Assembly (NCBI RefSeq): GCF_007994075.1
Contig: NZ_VIWU01000001.1
Span: 682,001-746,000, forward strand
Length of the DNA: 64,000 bases
Direction: 5' to 3'
From: Pseudonocardia hierapolitana
GTDB lineage: Bacteria > Actinomycetota > Actinomycetes > Mycobacteriales > Pseudonocardiaceae
The notes below the pieces were generated by a model that saw nothing but the letters and a program-made list of their open reading frames with translations, was not told where the DNA came from and ran no database searches. A program made the translations under genes and the position numbers. Below are positions 44,777-52,993 of this stretch, in pieces (position 1 is the stretch's first letter; each line of letters begins with the position of its first letter).

Positions 44777-45612
44777 CGGCGCCTCCTCCATGCCCACTCG
44801 GTCGCGCTGTCCGGGTAACCCGCGGCATCCCCGCTAACCGGGGTGCGGCGATACCAGATGGCGAACAGTGCGACGGCGAGTGCGAGCTCGGCGAGGTCTC
44901 CGCCGTAGTACATCAGCTGGGCGGCCGCCCGCACCTGGTCCGGCCCGTGCGATGGAGGTCCGGGTGCTCGGGCGTAGAGGAGCTTCGCGAGGTACGCGTG
45001 CGCCGCGCCGGCCGCGACGAGCACCAGAGCGCGAGTCGTGATCGTGGGGCGGCGAGGTGCGGGGTCGGGGCCGGCGATCGACCAGGTGAACACGCAGCCG
45101 GCGAGCAGGAAGTGCAGGTTCACGACGTGGTGGGCGAGGGCGTTGGTGGTGGTGATGGCGTACAGCGGGGTCAGGTGGAGCAGGTAGAGCCCACCCACGT
45201 CGAGGACGGCCGCCGTGGCCGGGTGGGCGAGGCCGTGCAGGACCCGGCTGCGCAGGAGGCGCCGAACCGTGCCGCGGCAGGCCACGGGGAGTACGGCGAG
45301 CAGCAACGTGATCGGAGCGGCGAGCACGAGCGCGAGCGGCGCGAACATGCCCAGCAGCAGGTGCTGGATCACGTGTCCGCGCGGGCCGCGCCGGGCGAGC
45401 GCGTGCATGGCGGGGGACACGGCGGCCGCGACCAGCACGAACCCGATGACGAAGCCGGCCGTGCGCAGGCGGGACCAGTTCCGGCCTGCGACCCTGCGGG
45501 AACGGACCGCGCGGCAGTATGCGATCGACGGGACCAGGACGACCAGCGCGACCAGCAGCCAGCCGGCGATGTCCGCGTCACCGGATGCATGGACGTCGTG
45601 GGTGAGCGGCAT
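44680..45612 (-). CDS. CtaG/caa3-type cytochrome c oxidase assembly protein, running into the dehydrogenase gene
   Basis: A 310-residue membrane protein of the caa3_CtaG family, with about seven hydrophobic segments and conserved histidines in HVIQHLLLGMFAPLALVLAAP and NALAHHVVNLHFLLAG. It is thought to help insert copper into cytochrome oxidase. Family members usually end soon after the last helix (FAIWYRRTP). Here the frame continues about 50 residues, the last 97 bases inside the dehydrogenase gene, giving a low-complexity Arg/Ser tail. This suggests a lost stop codon or a small frameshift near 44850. The ATG at 45612 is eight bases downstream of the DUF2243 stop, a typical operon pair. 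Confidence 0.75.
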   Translation of the reverse strand: MPLTHDVHASGDADIAGWLLVALVVLVPSIAYCRAVRSRRVAGRNWSRLRTAGFVIGFVLVAAAVSPAMHALARRGPRGHVIQHLLLGMFAPLALVLAAPITLLLAVLPVACRGTVRRLLRSRVLHGLAHPATAAVLDVGGLYLLHLTPLYAITTTNALAHHVVNLHFLLAGCVFTWSIAGPDPAPRRPTITTRALVLVAAGAAHAYLAKLLYARAPGPPSHGPDQVRAAAQLMYYGGDLAELALAVALFAIWYRRTPVSGDAAGYPDSATEWAWRRRRCGRWCTGVRTRSGSRRRTSHASSIRTTRSSA

Positions 45613-45620
45613 CGCCGGGG

Positions 45621-46202
45621 TCAGCGGTTGTGGCTGGCCGACGAGCGGGTGCTGTCCGCGCGAGCCCGCCACACGAGCGCGGCGCCGATCAGCAGCAGGA
45701 CGGCGCCGGCGGTGTTCCACGCGAGGTCGTAGGCGAGCAGGTCGTCGACGCCGTAGCGGATCTGGTGGACCCGGAGGAGTTTGTGGTCGACGATGCCGTC
45801 GAAGAGCTGGAACGCGCCGAGCCCGAGGAAGAACCCGCCCCAGGCGGACATCGGGGCGAGGGCGCGGCGGCGGCGGAGGTCGCCGAGGGCGAAGAGCGCG
45901 GCAACGATCACGACGATTTCGGCCGTGTGCAGCAAGCCGTCCGACAGCAGCCCGATCTGCGGGGTGGAGCGGTCGTAGAAGTGGTGCCAGCCGAGGATCT
46001 GGTGGAACACGATCTCGTCGATCGCGGCCATGATCCCGACCCCGATACCGAATGCGACCAGTACCGACCGGCCGCGTTGTGGTCGTGGTGCGGATGCCGG
46101 GGCGGGCTGCCCATGGCCGGGGTTCGTCCGGTCGCTCGGTGCGTCCACACCGGGGGCAGTACCCGTTCCCGGCGGACGGCCGTCACCGCTGCCTCGGACC
46201 AC
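45621..46202 (-). CDS. DUF2243 membrane protein
   Basis: A 193-residue protein with four hydrophobic segments. DUF2243 marks include GIMAAIDEIVFHQILGWHHFYD, LLSDGLLHTAEIVV, LFDGIVDHKLLRVHQIRYG and a closing AWNTAGAVLLLIGA. Several histidines lie in the helices, which could bind a metal or heme. It precedes the CtaG-like gene by eight bases, an arrangement seen in many bacteria, so it probably serves the same copper or oxidase-related task. The GTG at 46202 is a guess, because the first 40 residues are disordered and no strong ribosome site is seen. Confidence 0.8.
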   Translation of the reverse strand: MVRGSGDGRPPGTGTAPGVDAPSDRTNPGHGQPAPASAPRPQRGRSVLVAFGIGVGIMAAIDEIVFHQILGWHHFYDRSTPQIGLLSDGLLHTAEIVVIVAALFALGDLRRRRALAPMSAWGGFFLGLGAFQLFDGIVDHKLLRVHQIRYGVDDLLAYDLAWNTAGAVLLLIGAALVWRARADSTRSSASHNR

Positions 46203-46245
46203 CCCGCCGGTCGAGCTCTACCCGCCGTCGTCGGCGAACTCGCCG

Positions 46246-47068
46246 TCAGGCGGAAGCACGGACGATCAGCTCCCACGGCTCGGAGAGCTCGGTCCCGGGG
46301 AGGATGGTCGCGGCGTCGAGGCGTTCGAATAGGCGGGCGACCTCGCGGGAGAAGCCAGGGCGGCGGCGCCGACCGTGGTGAGGGCGGGGGAGATCATCAG
46401 GCCTTCGGGGATGTTGCCGATGCCGATGACCGCGAGCTGGTCGGGCACGGCGACACCCAGGTCGCGGGCCGCCCAGATGCCGTCGACCGCGGCCCGGTCG
46501 GTGGCCGAGAGCAGCGCGGTCGGGGGTTCCGGGCGGCGCAGGAGGTCGCGGACCGCGGCATAGGCGTCGGAGCGCGAGTCGGCGACGGGGCGGACCAGCT
46601 CCGGGTCCACCGCGATGCCGTGGGCGACGAGACCGTCGGTGTAGCTGCGCACCTTGACGTCGGCCAGCGCGCCACCGTGCTCGTCGGCGTGTGCGAGGAA
46701 GGCGACGCGACGGTGGCCGGCGGCGATCAGCCGCTCGACCGCGGCGCGGCAGGCGCTCGCGCGGTCCTGGCGGACCACGTCGAAGCCGCCGGGCTCGATG
46801 TCGTCGTCGAACACCACGAGCGAGCAGCCCTGTGCCGCCAGCGCCGCGAGCTCGGCGCCACCACGTCCGTGCGCTGCCGCCGCAGGCTGCGGGCGGCGTG
46901 GTCGAGCTGGTACCCGGTCTCCGCGACGGCCCGCAGCACCCGCTCCCGCGTCTCGGGAGGGGGCGGCTTCGCGCCTCCCCTCCGCCCGGAGAGCACGTAG
47001 GAGACCGTGGCGGTGGAGACGCCCGCGCGCTCGGCGATGTCGCGTTGGGTGGGGCGGCGCGGCGGCAC
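46246..47068 (-). pseudogene. Decayed second copy of the LacI-family regulator
   Basis: Nearly identical to the intact LacI gene at 50577-51596 over most of its length, but broken twice. A 196-bp block present in the intact copy (51192-51387) is missing here at 46859/46860, between two GCGCC words, which shifts the frame. A one-base loss at about 46357 (GAGAAGCC versus GAGAAGTCC) shifts it again. The helix-turn-helix part (RDIAERAGVSTATVSYVLSG) and the ligand-binding core each remain open alone. The last 25 codons differ from the other copy (ATILPGTELSEPWELIVRASA), so the copies are not simply recent clones over their full length. Confidence 0.85.
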
Positions 47069-47148
47069 GCCGATGACCGTAACCCGGCTTTACAGCGGAG
47101 GCGAGGACCCCTACCGTGCCGAGTTAATCGAATAACATGGGACAGCGG

Positions 47149-47231
47149 CGTACAAGGTGGCCGCCCTCGACGCGACGAACAAGATCGGCGCGCTCGAGAT
47201 GTTCGGCAACGAACCAGCCAGGCGCGGATAG
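47149..47231 (+). pseudogene. Detached 3' end of sthA
   Basis: Encodes [24 protein letters not shown], matching the end of the transhydrogenase at 40602-42017 with one Arg to Gly change, then a short different tail and stop. About 70 bases are almost identical to 41944-42013. There is no start codon or promoter of its own, and it is joined directly to the decayed LacI promoter region. Confidence 0.85.
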
Positions 47232-47347
47232 GTGGGCGCGGGCAGTACGACGCGGCCGCGGTGGTCGTGACGCTGCCGCGTCGGTGCGCGGGCGATGACG
47301 CGGTCATGCTCGCGGCCGCCGGGCCGTTCCGGCCCCGCATCCCCAGT

Positions 47348-47396
47348 GATCTCGGTTTCGAGTTGCCACAACCATGGACGACCGAAACCGCGGATC
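47348..47396. terminator. Terminator of the HxlR-family gene
   Basis: CGGTTTCG (47353-47360) pairs with CGAAACCG (47383-47390), GATC flanks outside them can pair too, and GTTG/CAAC pairs inside. It lies about 65 bp past the stop at 47461. Confidence 0.6.
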
Positions 47397-47460
47397 ATGC
47401 CGCGCCGTCGTGCCGGTCGGTCGCCCAGGCCGAGACGGCAGGAGACGCAGGCCGGGCAGC

Positions 47461-48147
47461 TCAGCGGCGGGGCACGTCGGTCGCGTGGGGTGAGGGGTCG
47501 AACGTGGCCAGCAGCAGGCCTGTGAGGCCCTGCTTGGCATGTTCCGCGCCGTCGAGGTGCAGTGAGCCCGAGTCCGATGCCGCCGCCAGGGTGATCCGGT
47601 GGTCACTGATGGCGCGGAGGGTGTCGAGGGTGGTGACGAGGGTGGCGTCAGGGGGCCTCGGGGCGGTGTCGCGGCTGATGTGGAGCGAGTCGTCGGTGAC
47701 CTCGACGCAGTAGGTGTCAGCGTCGATGCAGAGCTCGTAGACGCAGCCCGACCCGGTGGCGCGCACCGGGTCGAAGGACGCCTTGATGCTGAGCAGGATG
47801 GAGTCGATGCCGAGGGCGCCGTCGGGGGTGGTGGGGGCCTGGCTGCCCCACCGGCCCAGGTGGAGGAGGACCGGTTCCAGGGAACGGCCCCGGTCGGTCA
47901 GTTCGTAGAGGCGAACCCGGGCCGGAGGCGGAAGGTCGCGGCGTTGCACGATGCCGTGCTCGGTCAGTTCGCGTAACCGCTGGTTGAGCACGTTGGGGCT
48001 GACGCCCGGCAGGCCGGCGTGCAGGTCGTTGAAGCGTTTGGGGCCCAGCAGCAGGTCGCGCACGACCAGCAGGGCCCAGCGTTCGCCGATGACGTCCAGG
48101 CCACGGGCGACCCCGCATGGGTCTCCATAGCTGCGCATGCCGCTCAT
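47461..48147 (-). CDS. HxlR-family regulator with SCP2-like C-terminus
   Basis: A 228-residue regulator. Residues about 8-100 are a winged helix of the HxlR type (CGVARGLDVIGERWALLVVRDLLLGPKRFNDLHAGLPGVSPNVLNQRLREL, split here only by memory of the family's layout). The remainder resembles a sterol-carrier or SCP2-like ligand pocket. Cys11 lies at the position used for thiol or electrophile sensing in several HxlR proteins. It is divergent from a flavin-binding-type oxidase gene with two repeat sites between, so it probably controls that gene and itself. ATG 48147 is used; ATG 48138 is possible. Confidence 0.85.
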   Translation of the reverse strand: MSGMRSYGDPCGVARGLDVIGERWALLVVRDLLLGPKRFNDLHAGLPGVSPNVLNQRLRELTEHGIVQRRDLPPPARVRLYELTDRGRSLEPVLLHLGRWGSQAPTTPDGALGIDSILLSIKASFDPVRATGSGCVYELCIDADTYCVEVTDDSLHISRDTAPRPPDATLVTTLDTLRAISDHRITLAAASDSGSLHLDGAEHAKQGLTGLLLATFDPSPHATDVPRR

Positions 48148-48166
48148 GCTATCTCAGCGATCCTAA

Positions 48167-48210
48167 TTCAGGAGTCCTACTTGCTCTTCAGGAGTTACTC
48201 CCTCTACGTT
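48167..48210. promoter_or_regulatory. HxlR operators and promoter of the PNPOx-like gene
   Basis: TTCAGGAGT occurs at 48167-48175 and 48187-48195, 20 bp apart, each beginning a small palindrome (AGGAGTCCT and GGAGTTACTCC). The second lies between TTGCTC (48181-48186) and TACGTT (48205-48210), 18 bp apart, a likely promoter whose -10 is seven bases before the ATG at 48218. Confidence 0.6.
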
Positions 48211-48217
48211 GACGCCC

Positions 48218-48742
48218 ATGAGCCTCTCCGACACCCAGGCGGCGGGCATGCCGCAGGGCGATGTGCGACTGCTGGGCACCCCCACGGCGCAGCGCCTGCT
48301 GAACGACAGCACTCTGATGGCGCGACTGGCCTACACCGCCAAGGACGGCGCGCCCCGGCTGATTCCGATGAACTTCCTGTGGAACGGCGACGAGGTGGTC
48401 ATGGCCGCGTTCGCCGACACCTACAAGGTCCGCGACCTGCGGGCCCGCCCCGAGGTGGCGATCACCATCGACATCGCCGACAGCCCCCCACAGGCGCTGA
48501 TGCTGCGCGGGAAGGTCACCCTGGCCGAGGTCGAGGGCGTCCTGCCCGAGTACGCCACCATCCAGCGCGCCGGGCTGGGCGAGGAGGCGGGCAGCGCCTA
48601 CGTGGCGGCGATCGACAAGCCCGGACTGCGGATGGTCCGGATCGCCCTGCGCCCGGCCTGGGTCGGCGTCCTGGACTTCCAGGAGCGGTTCCCGGTCCTC
48701 ACGCCCGAACCCGTTCTCGCGGCTCTCGGTGCCGGCCGGTAG
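48218..48742 (+). CDS. Pyridoxamine-phosphate-oxidase-fold flavoprotein
   Basis: A 174-residue split-barrel protein. The N-terminal LLNDSTLMARLAYTAKDGAPRLIPMNFLWNGDEVVMAA and the following TYKVRDLRARPEVAITID are typical of PNPOx-like FMN or F420 binding proteins that reduce varied substrates. The active chemistry is not predictable. The ATG at 48218 is preferred over a TTG three codons upstream, because the -10 element TACGTT is seven bases before it. It is probably repressed by the divergent HxlR protein. It precedes a dihydrofolate-reductase-like gene by 91 bp. Confidence 0.85.
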   Translation: MSLSDTQAAGMPQGDVRLLGTPTAQRLLNDSTLMARLAYTAKDGAPRLIPMNFLWNGDEVVMAAFADTYKVRDLRARPEVAITIDIADSPPQALMLRGKVTLAEVEGVLPEYATIQRAGLGEEAGSAYVAAIDKPGLRMVRIALRPAWVGVLDFQERFPVLTPEPVLAALGAGR

Positions 48743-48833
48743 TGGGCACTCCCGGGCCTGGCCCGGAGCTCACCCCGAGAGTCCGAGCGTCGGTCCGGCA
48801 CGACACCGGGTTCACCGCGATGGAGGTCGACAG

Positions 48834-49421
48834 ATGCGCAAGATCATTGTGACCGTGTGGACAACACTCGACGGATTCGTCGCCGGCCCGCGGGACGAGA
48901 TGGACTGGTTGCTGATCGACGACCAGTTGCAGAGGTACGAGCGGGAACTGGTGGAGGACTCCGGCAGCCTGCTGCTGGGGCGGATCACGCACGCCGACTT
49001 CGCCGGCTACTGGCCCCGGGCCGCGCAGAACCCCGACGAGACGGATGAAGTGCGCGGGTACGCCCGACGGGTCGACAGCATGGAGAAGATCGTCGTCTCC
49101 GACTCGGGGAACATCGCGGCGTGGAAGAACACCCGCAGGCTCGGACGCGTCGACCCGGACGAGATCGTCGAACTCAAGCGCGGCCACGGCGGGGACATCG
49201 TGATCTACGGCAGCCTCACAGTGATCCGGTCCCTCGTCGAACTCGGGCTCGTCGACGAGTTCCATCTGCTGGTGCACCCCGTGTTCCTGCGGGCAGGCAA
49301 AGCTCTGTTCGAGGACGGCCGGCCACCGGAACGACTGGAGCTGATCTCCGCCGAGCCGTTCGGCTCAGGAGTCGTCCTGATGAAGTACCGGCCGGTCGAC
49401 CGCACCCCCGCAACCTCCTGA
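48834..49421 (+). CDS. Dihydrofolate-reductase-family protein (RibD C-terminal type)
   Basis: A 195-residue protein. It starts KIIVTVWTTLDGFVAGP, then LLLGRITHADFAGYWP, GDIVIYGSLTVIRSLVELGLVDEFHLLVHPVFL and GKALFEDG, the pattern of the YyaP/YwjB reductases related to the RibD C-terminal domain. They bind NADPH; substrates are unknown and true folate reductase activity is unlikely. The ATG at 48834 has GGAGG seven bases upstream. It may be cotranscribed with the preceding flavoprotein. Confidence 0.88.
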   Translation: MRKIIVTVWTTLDGFVAGPRDEMDWLLIDDQLQRYERELVEDSGSLLLGRITHADFAGYWPRAAQNPDETDEVRGYARRVDSMEKIVVSDSGNIAAWKNTRRLGRVDPDEIVELKRGHGGDIVIYGSLTVIRSLVELGLVDEFHLLVHPVFLRAGKALFEDGRPPERLELISAEPFGSGVVLMKYRPVDRTPATS

Positions 49422-49628
49422 AACCCGCCACCACCCGGCGCCACGGCAGGCTTGCCGGGGTGCCCACCCGCGCATCCTCCTGATCACTGGACGCACCCGC
49501 TGGATTACCGCAGGATCGATCCGAACCTTCGGTCGACGTGAGCGAGAAGGGATCGATGTGACGGGGTTGTCCTGGGTGAGCAGGGCCGCGCCGGATGGTG
49601 GGGCGCGCATCCGGGACCGAGTCGTCGC

Positions 49629-50552
49629 GTGCCGGGGTCGTGCGCCTTGGTAGTCGCGGCGCTGCTGGCACTGACCGCGAGCATCGCCTACGGGTCGAGC
49701 GACCTCGCGGCCGGGCTCGCCGCCCGTCTCGCCCGGCCGATCGCGATCGCGTTCTGGGGCCACCTCGCGGGAACGCTGGCCGTCGGTGCGATCGCGTGGA
49801 CGGTGGCAGGCCGGCCACCGCTGGGCGGCCTGGCGTTCGGGCTGCTCGCGGGTGCGGTCGCGGCGATCGGACTGGTGTTGTTCTACGGGGCGATGGCCCG
49901 CGGTTCGGTGTCGATCGTGGCTCCCCTGGCCGCGTCCGGGGCAGTGGTCCCGGTCGCGGTGGGCCTGGCTCGCGGCGAGGTACCCGGCGCGCTCGGGTAG
50001 GTGGGCCTGGGGATCGCGGTGCTCGGCGTGCTGGTGCTCGCGACCGCGATGCGGCGGCGGACCGCGGAGCCGAACCCACCCTGCCCCGGCGCCCGTCCGG
50101 GCTGCATGGACGAGGGCGCCGCCCGATCGCCGCGGATCCCGCCGCCGCTGGGCGCACTGCTCGCTGCCGCGGCGTTCGGATCGGCGTTCGTTCTGATCGA
50201 CCTGGGTGGCTCCGGCGGGACGTCACCGCTGTGGGTCGCGGCCGGACTGCAGACCGGTGGCCTGCTCGGCCTGCTGCCGATCGCGCTCGCCGGGCCCCTG
50301 GTGCGGCTGGCCGTGCCCCGTGCCGCTCTGCCCGTGCTGCTCGTCGCCGGGTTGTTGGCCGCGGCGGGCGACGTCGCACTGGCGATCGCGTTCACCCGGG
50401 GAGACATCGCCGTCGTCAGCGTGCTGGCCTCGCTGGACTCCGCGGTGAGCGTGCTGCTCGCGCGGATGGTTCTTCGCGAACGGCTCTCGCTGCGTCAGGC
50501 CGGTGCCGTGCTCGCCGTGCTCACCGGCGCGGTGCTGCTCGCCGCGACCTGA
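49629..50552 (+). pseudogene. EamA/DMT-family transporter with in-frame amber codon
   Basis: One continuous frame of about 307 codons with a TAG at 49998-50000 (codon 124), splitting it into 123 and 183 codons. Both parts are transporter-like: YGSSDLAAGLAARLARPIAIAFW and FYGAMARGSVSIVAPLAASGAVV before, then GLGIAVLGVLVLATA, AFTRGDIAVVSVLASLDSAVSVLLARMVLRERLS after. The normal protein has ten helices in two EamA repeats, and the second half alone is unlikely to work. TAG probably replaces TGG. The GTG at 49629 is uncertain, since no good ribosome site is seen. Confidence 0.75.
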
Positions 50553-50576
50553 GCGTCGAGGGCGCCTCGCGGGCGG

Positions 50577-51596
50577 TCAGCCGGAGGCGCGGGTGATGAG
50601 CTCCCACGTCGCGGCCAGCTCCACGCCGGGGAGCGGGGCGGACGCGTCGAGGCGTTCGAAGAGGCGGGCGACCTCGCGGGAGAAGTCCAGGGCGGCGGCG
50701 CCGACCGTGGTGAGGGCGGGCGAGATCATCAGGCCTTCGGGGATGTTGCCGATGCCGATGACCGCGAGCTGGTCGGGCACGGCGACACCCAGGTCGCGGG
50801 CCGCCCAGATGCCGTCGACCGCGGCCCGGTCGGTGGCCGAGAGCAGCGCGGTCGGGGGTTCCGGGCGGCGCAGGAGGTCGCGGACCGCGGCATAGGCATC
50901 GGAGCGCGAGTCGGCGACGGGGCGGACCAGCTCCGGGTCCACCGCGATGCCGTGGGCGACGAGACCGTCGGTGTAGCTGCGCATCTTGACGTCGGCCAGC
51001 GCGCCACCGTGCTCGTCGGCGTGTGCGAGGAAGGCGACGCGACGGTGGCCGGCGCCGATCAGCCGCTCGACCGCGGCGCGGCAGGCGCTCGCGCGGTCCT
51101 GGCGGACCACGTCGAAGCCGCCGGGCTCGAGGTCGTCGTCGAACACCACGAGCGAGCAGCCCTGTGCTGCTAGCGCCGCGAGCTCGGCGCCGTCGAGCGG
51201 GCAGTCGGGCAACAGGACGGCGCCGTCGATGTAGCGCTGCTTCAGCACCCGCAGGATGGCCGCCGTGGACGCACCGGTGATGACCGGAAGCGCGACGACC
51301 GCGAACCCGCGCCCGGCCGCGGCCACCTGCAGCTCCTCGGCGAGCCGGTCCGACCACGGGCTGGACGGCGCCGGGTACATCAGCGCCACCACGTCCGTGC
51401 GCTGCCGCCGCAGGCTGCGGGCGGCGTGGTCGAGCTGGTACCCGGTCTCCGCGACGGCCCGCAGCACCCGCTCCCGCGTCTCGGGAGGGGGCGGCTTCGC
51501 GCCTCCCCTCCGCCCGGAGAGCACGTAGGAGACCGTGGCGGTGGAGACGCCCGCGCGCTCGGCGATGTCGCGTTGGGTGGGGCGGCGCGGCGGCAC
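50577..51596 (-). CDS. LacI-family repressor (intact copy)
   Basis: A 339-residue LacI/GalR regulator. The helix-turn-helix RDIAERAGVSTATVSYVLSG and hinge are at the N-terminus, and the periplasmic-binding-like sugar domain follows (VVALMYPAPSSPWSDRLAEEL to WELITRASG). It is divergent from an MFS transporter/sulfatase operon, with an 18-bp palindrome on the transporter promoter, so it most likely represses that operon in the absence of a substrate such as a sulfated or organic-acid compound. The GTG at 51596 is used. A broken copy lies at 46246-47068. The intact gene is not downstream of any obvious partner on its own strand. Confidence 0.9.
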   Translation of the reverse strand: MPPRRPTQRDIAERAGVSTATVSYVLSGRRGGAKPPPPETRERVLRAVAETGYQLDHAARSLRRQRTDVVALMYPAPSSPWSDRLAEELQVAAAGRGFAVVALPVITGASTAAILRVLKQRYIDGAVLLPDCPLDGAELAALAAQGCSLVVFDDDLEPGGFDVVRQDRASACRAAVERLIGAGHRRVAFLAHADEHGGALADVKMRSYTDGLVAHGIAVDPELVRPVADSRSDAYAAVRDLLRRPEPPTALLSATDRAAVDGIWAARDLGVAVPDQLAVIGIGNIPEGLMISPALTTVGAAALDFSREVARLFERLDASAPLPGVELAATWELITRASG

Positions 51597-51616
51597 GCCG
51601 AAGACCGTAACCCGGC

Positions 51617-51666
51617 TTTACAGCGGAGGCGAGAACCCCTACCGTGCCGTGTTAATCGAATAACAC
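51617..51666 (+). promoter_or_regulatory. MFS/sulfatase promoter with LacI operator
   Basis: TTTACA (51617-51622) and TACCGT (51640-51645), 17 bp apart, form the promoter. The palindrome GTGTTAATCGAATAACAC (51649-51666), with central CG as in LacI sites, covers the transcription start. The ATG follows at 51678. The same region is duplicated at 47069-47144. Confidence 0.65.
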
Positions 51667-51677
51667 GGGAGGCAGCG

Positions 51678-52993
51678 ATGGCGCAGCGACCGACCACCCA
51701 ACCCATGCCCAAGGTGGTGGCGGCGAGCCTCTCCGGCGCGATGCTCGAGTGGTACGACTTCAACCTCTACGGGATCTCGGCGGCGCTGGTCTTCAGCAAG
51801 CTCTTCTTCCCCGACATCGACCCCGTCCTCGGCACCCTCGCATCGCTCGCGACGTTCGGCGTCGGGTTCGTGTCCCGTCCCATCGGGGCGCTCGTCTTCG
51901 GCCACCTCGGCGACCGCCTGGGCCGCAAGCAGGTGCTCGTGACCACGATGATGATCATCGGGACGGCGACGTTCCTCATCGGGCTGCTGCCCGACTACCA
52001 CACGATCGGTCTCTGGGCCCCGGCGCTGCTCGTGCTCCTGCGGCTCGTGCAGGGGCTCGGGCTCGGCGGCGAGTTCGGCGGGGCGTCGCTGCTCACGGTG
52101 GAGCACGCGCCGCGCCACCGCCGCGGGTTCTGGGGCAGCCTCCCGCAGACCGGCGGCCGATCGGCTACCTGATCGCCGTCTGCGTGGTCAGCCTGTTCGC
52201 CGCACTGCCGGAGGAGCAGTTCCTGTCGTGGGGCTGGCGGGTCCCGTTCCTGTTCAGCGCGGTACTGCTGGTCGTCGGCCTCGTCGTCCGGCTCAAGATC
52301 CAGGAGACGCCAGCGTTCCAGCGGGTCAAGGAAGCCGGGCAGGAGGAGCGCATCCCGCTGCTCGCGGCGCTGCGCCGCTACCCGCGCAACATCGCCGTGG
52401 CGTTCGGCGTGCGACTCGGCGAGGCCGGCAGCTCCCAGATCTACTAGCCGTTCGCGATCAGCTACGTGACCACGAGCCTCGGGTACGGATCCGGCGTCGC
52501 GCTCACGGGCGTCGTGCTCTACAACCTCCTCGGGCTCGCGCTCATCCCCGTGGCGGGGGCGATCTCCGACCGCGTCAGCCGCAGGCCGATCTACCTCACC
52601 GGCGCCCTCGTCGTCGCGCTGAGCGCGTTCCCCTACTTCTGGCTGCTGGACTCCGGCTCCACCGCGCTCGTCTGGACGGCGATGGCGCTCGCCGTGCTCG
52701 GCGGCGCCGTGTGCATGTCGAGCTTGCAGGCCACGCTGTTCACGGAGATGTTCGGCGTCGGTGTGCGGTACTCAGGGATGTCCTTCGCCTACCAACTGTC
52801 GGCGATGGTGGCCGGGTTCGTCCCGGCGATCGCCACCTCGTTCCTCGTGGCGTCCGGCGGCGCGAGCTGGCCGGTGGCGACGCTCGCCGTCGCGCTCGGC
52901 CTGGTGTCGGCGATCGCCACGCTGTTCCTGCCCGAGACCCGCGACCTCGACGTGTCCGAGCTCGAATCCCGATCCGTGGAGGCCCCTGCGTGA
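51678..52993 (+). pseudogene. MFS transporter (MHS-like), broken by a frameshift and an amber codon
   Basis: Starts MAQRPTTQPMPKVVAASLSG, then SGAMLEWYDFNLYGISAALVF and FGHLGDRLGRKQVLVTTM, typical of the metabolite:proton symporters. At about 52157 one base is missing after GGCGG (TGGPIGYLIA needs it), moving the frame. In the second frame a TAG at 52445-52447 interrupts QIY-PFAISYVTTSLGYG. The rest, to a normal MFS end (LFLPETRDLDVSEL), stays open to 52993. The stop overlaps the sulfatase start (GTGA). The ATG at 51678 has GGGAGG seven bases upstream. Sequencing error could explain the frameshift more easily than the TAG. Confidence 0.8.

Larger units (their letters stand above)
47069..47460. 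other. Gap with decayed LacI promoter, sthA tail and a terminator
   Basis: From 47069 to about 47144 the sequence copies the promoter/operator region of the intact LacI/MFS pair, including the palindrome remnant GAGTTAATCGAATAACAT (47121-47138). At about 47145 it switches to the end of sthA. After 47232 nothing codes. A hairpin at 47348-47396 closes the HxlR gene that comes from the right. Confidence 0.75.

Noticed and set aside
46246..47068. Two short functional regulators instead of one broken LacI gene
   Set aside because: Each frame is only part of a domain that is continuous in the intact copy at 50577-51596, and the break coincides with a defined 196-bp loss.
49998..52447. Pyrrolysine or suppressed TAG codons in the two transporters
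   Set aside because: No pyl genes are visible, the MFS gene also has a frameshift, and neighbouring genes are decaying, so pseudogenes are simpler.
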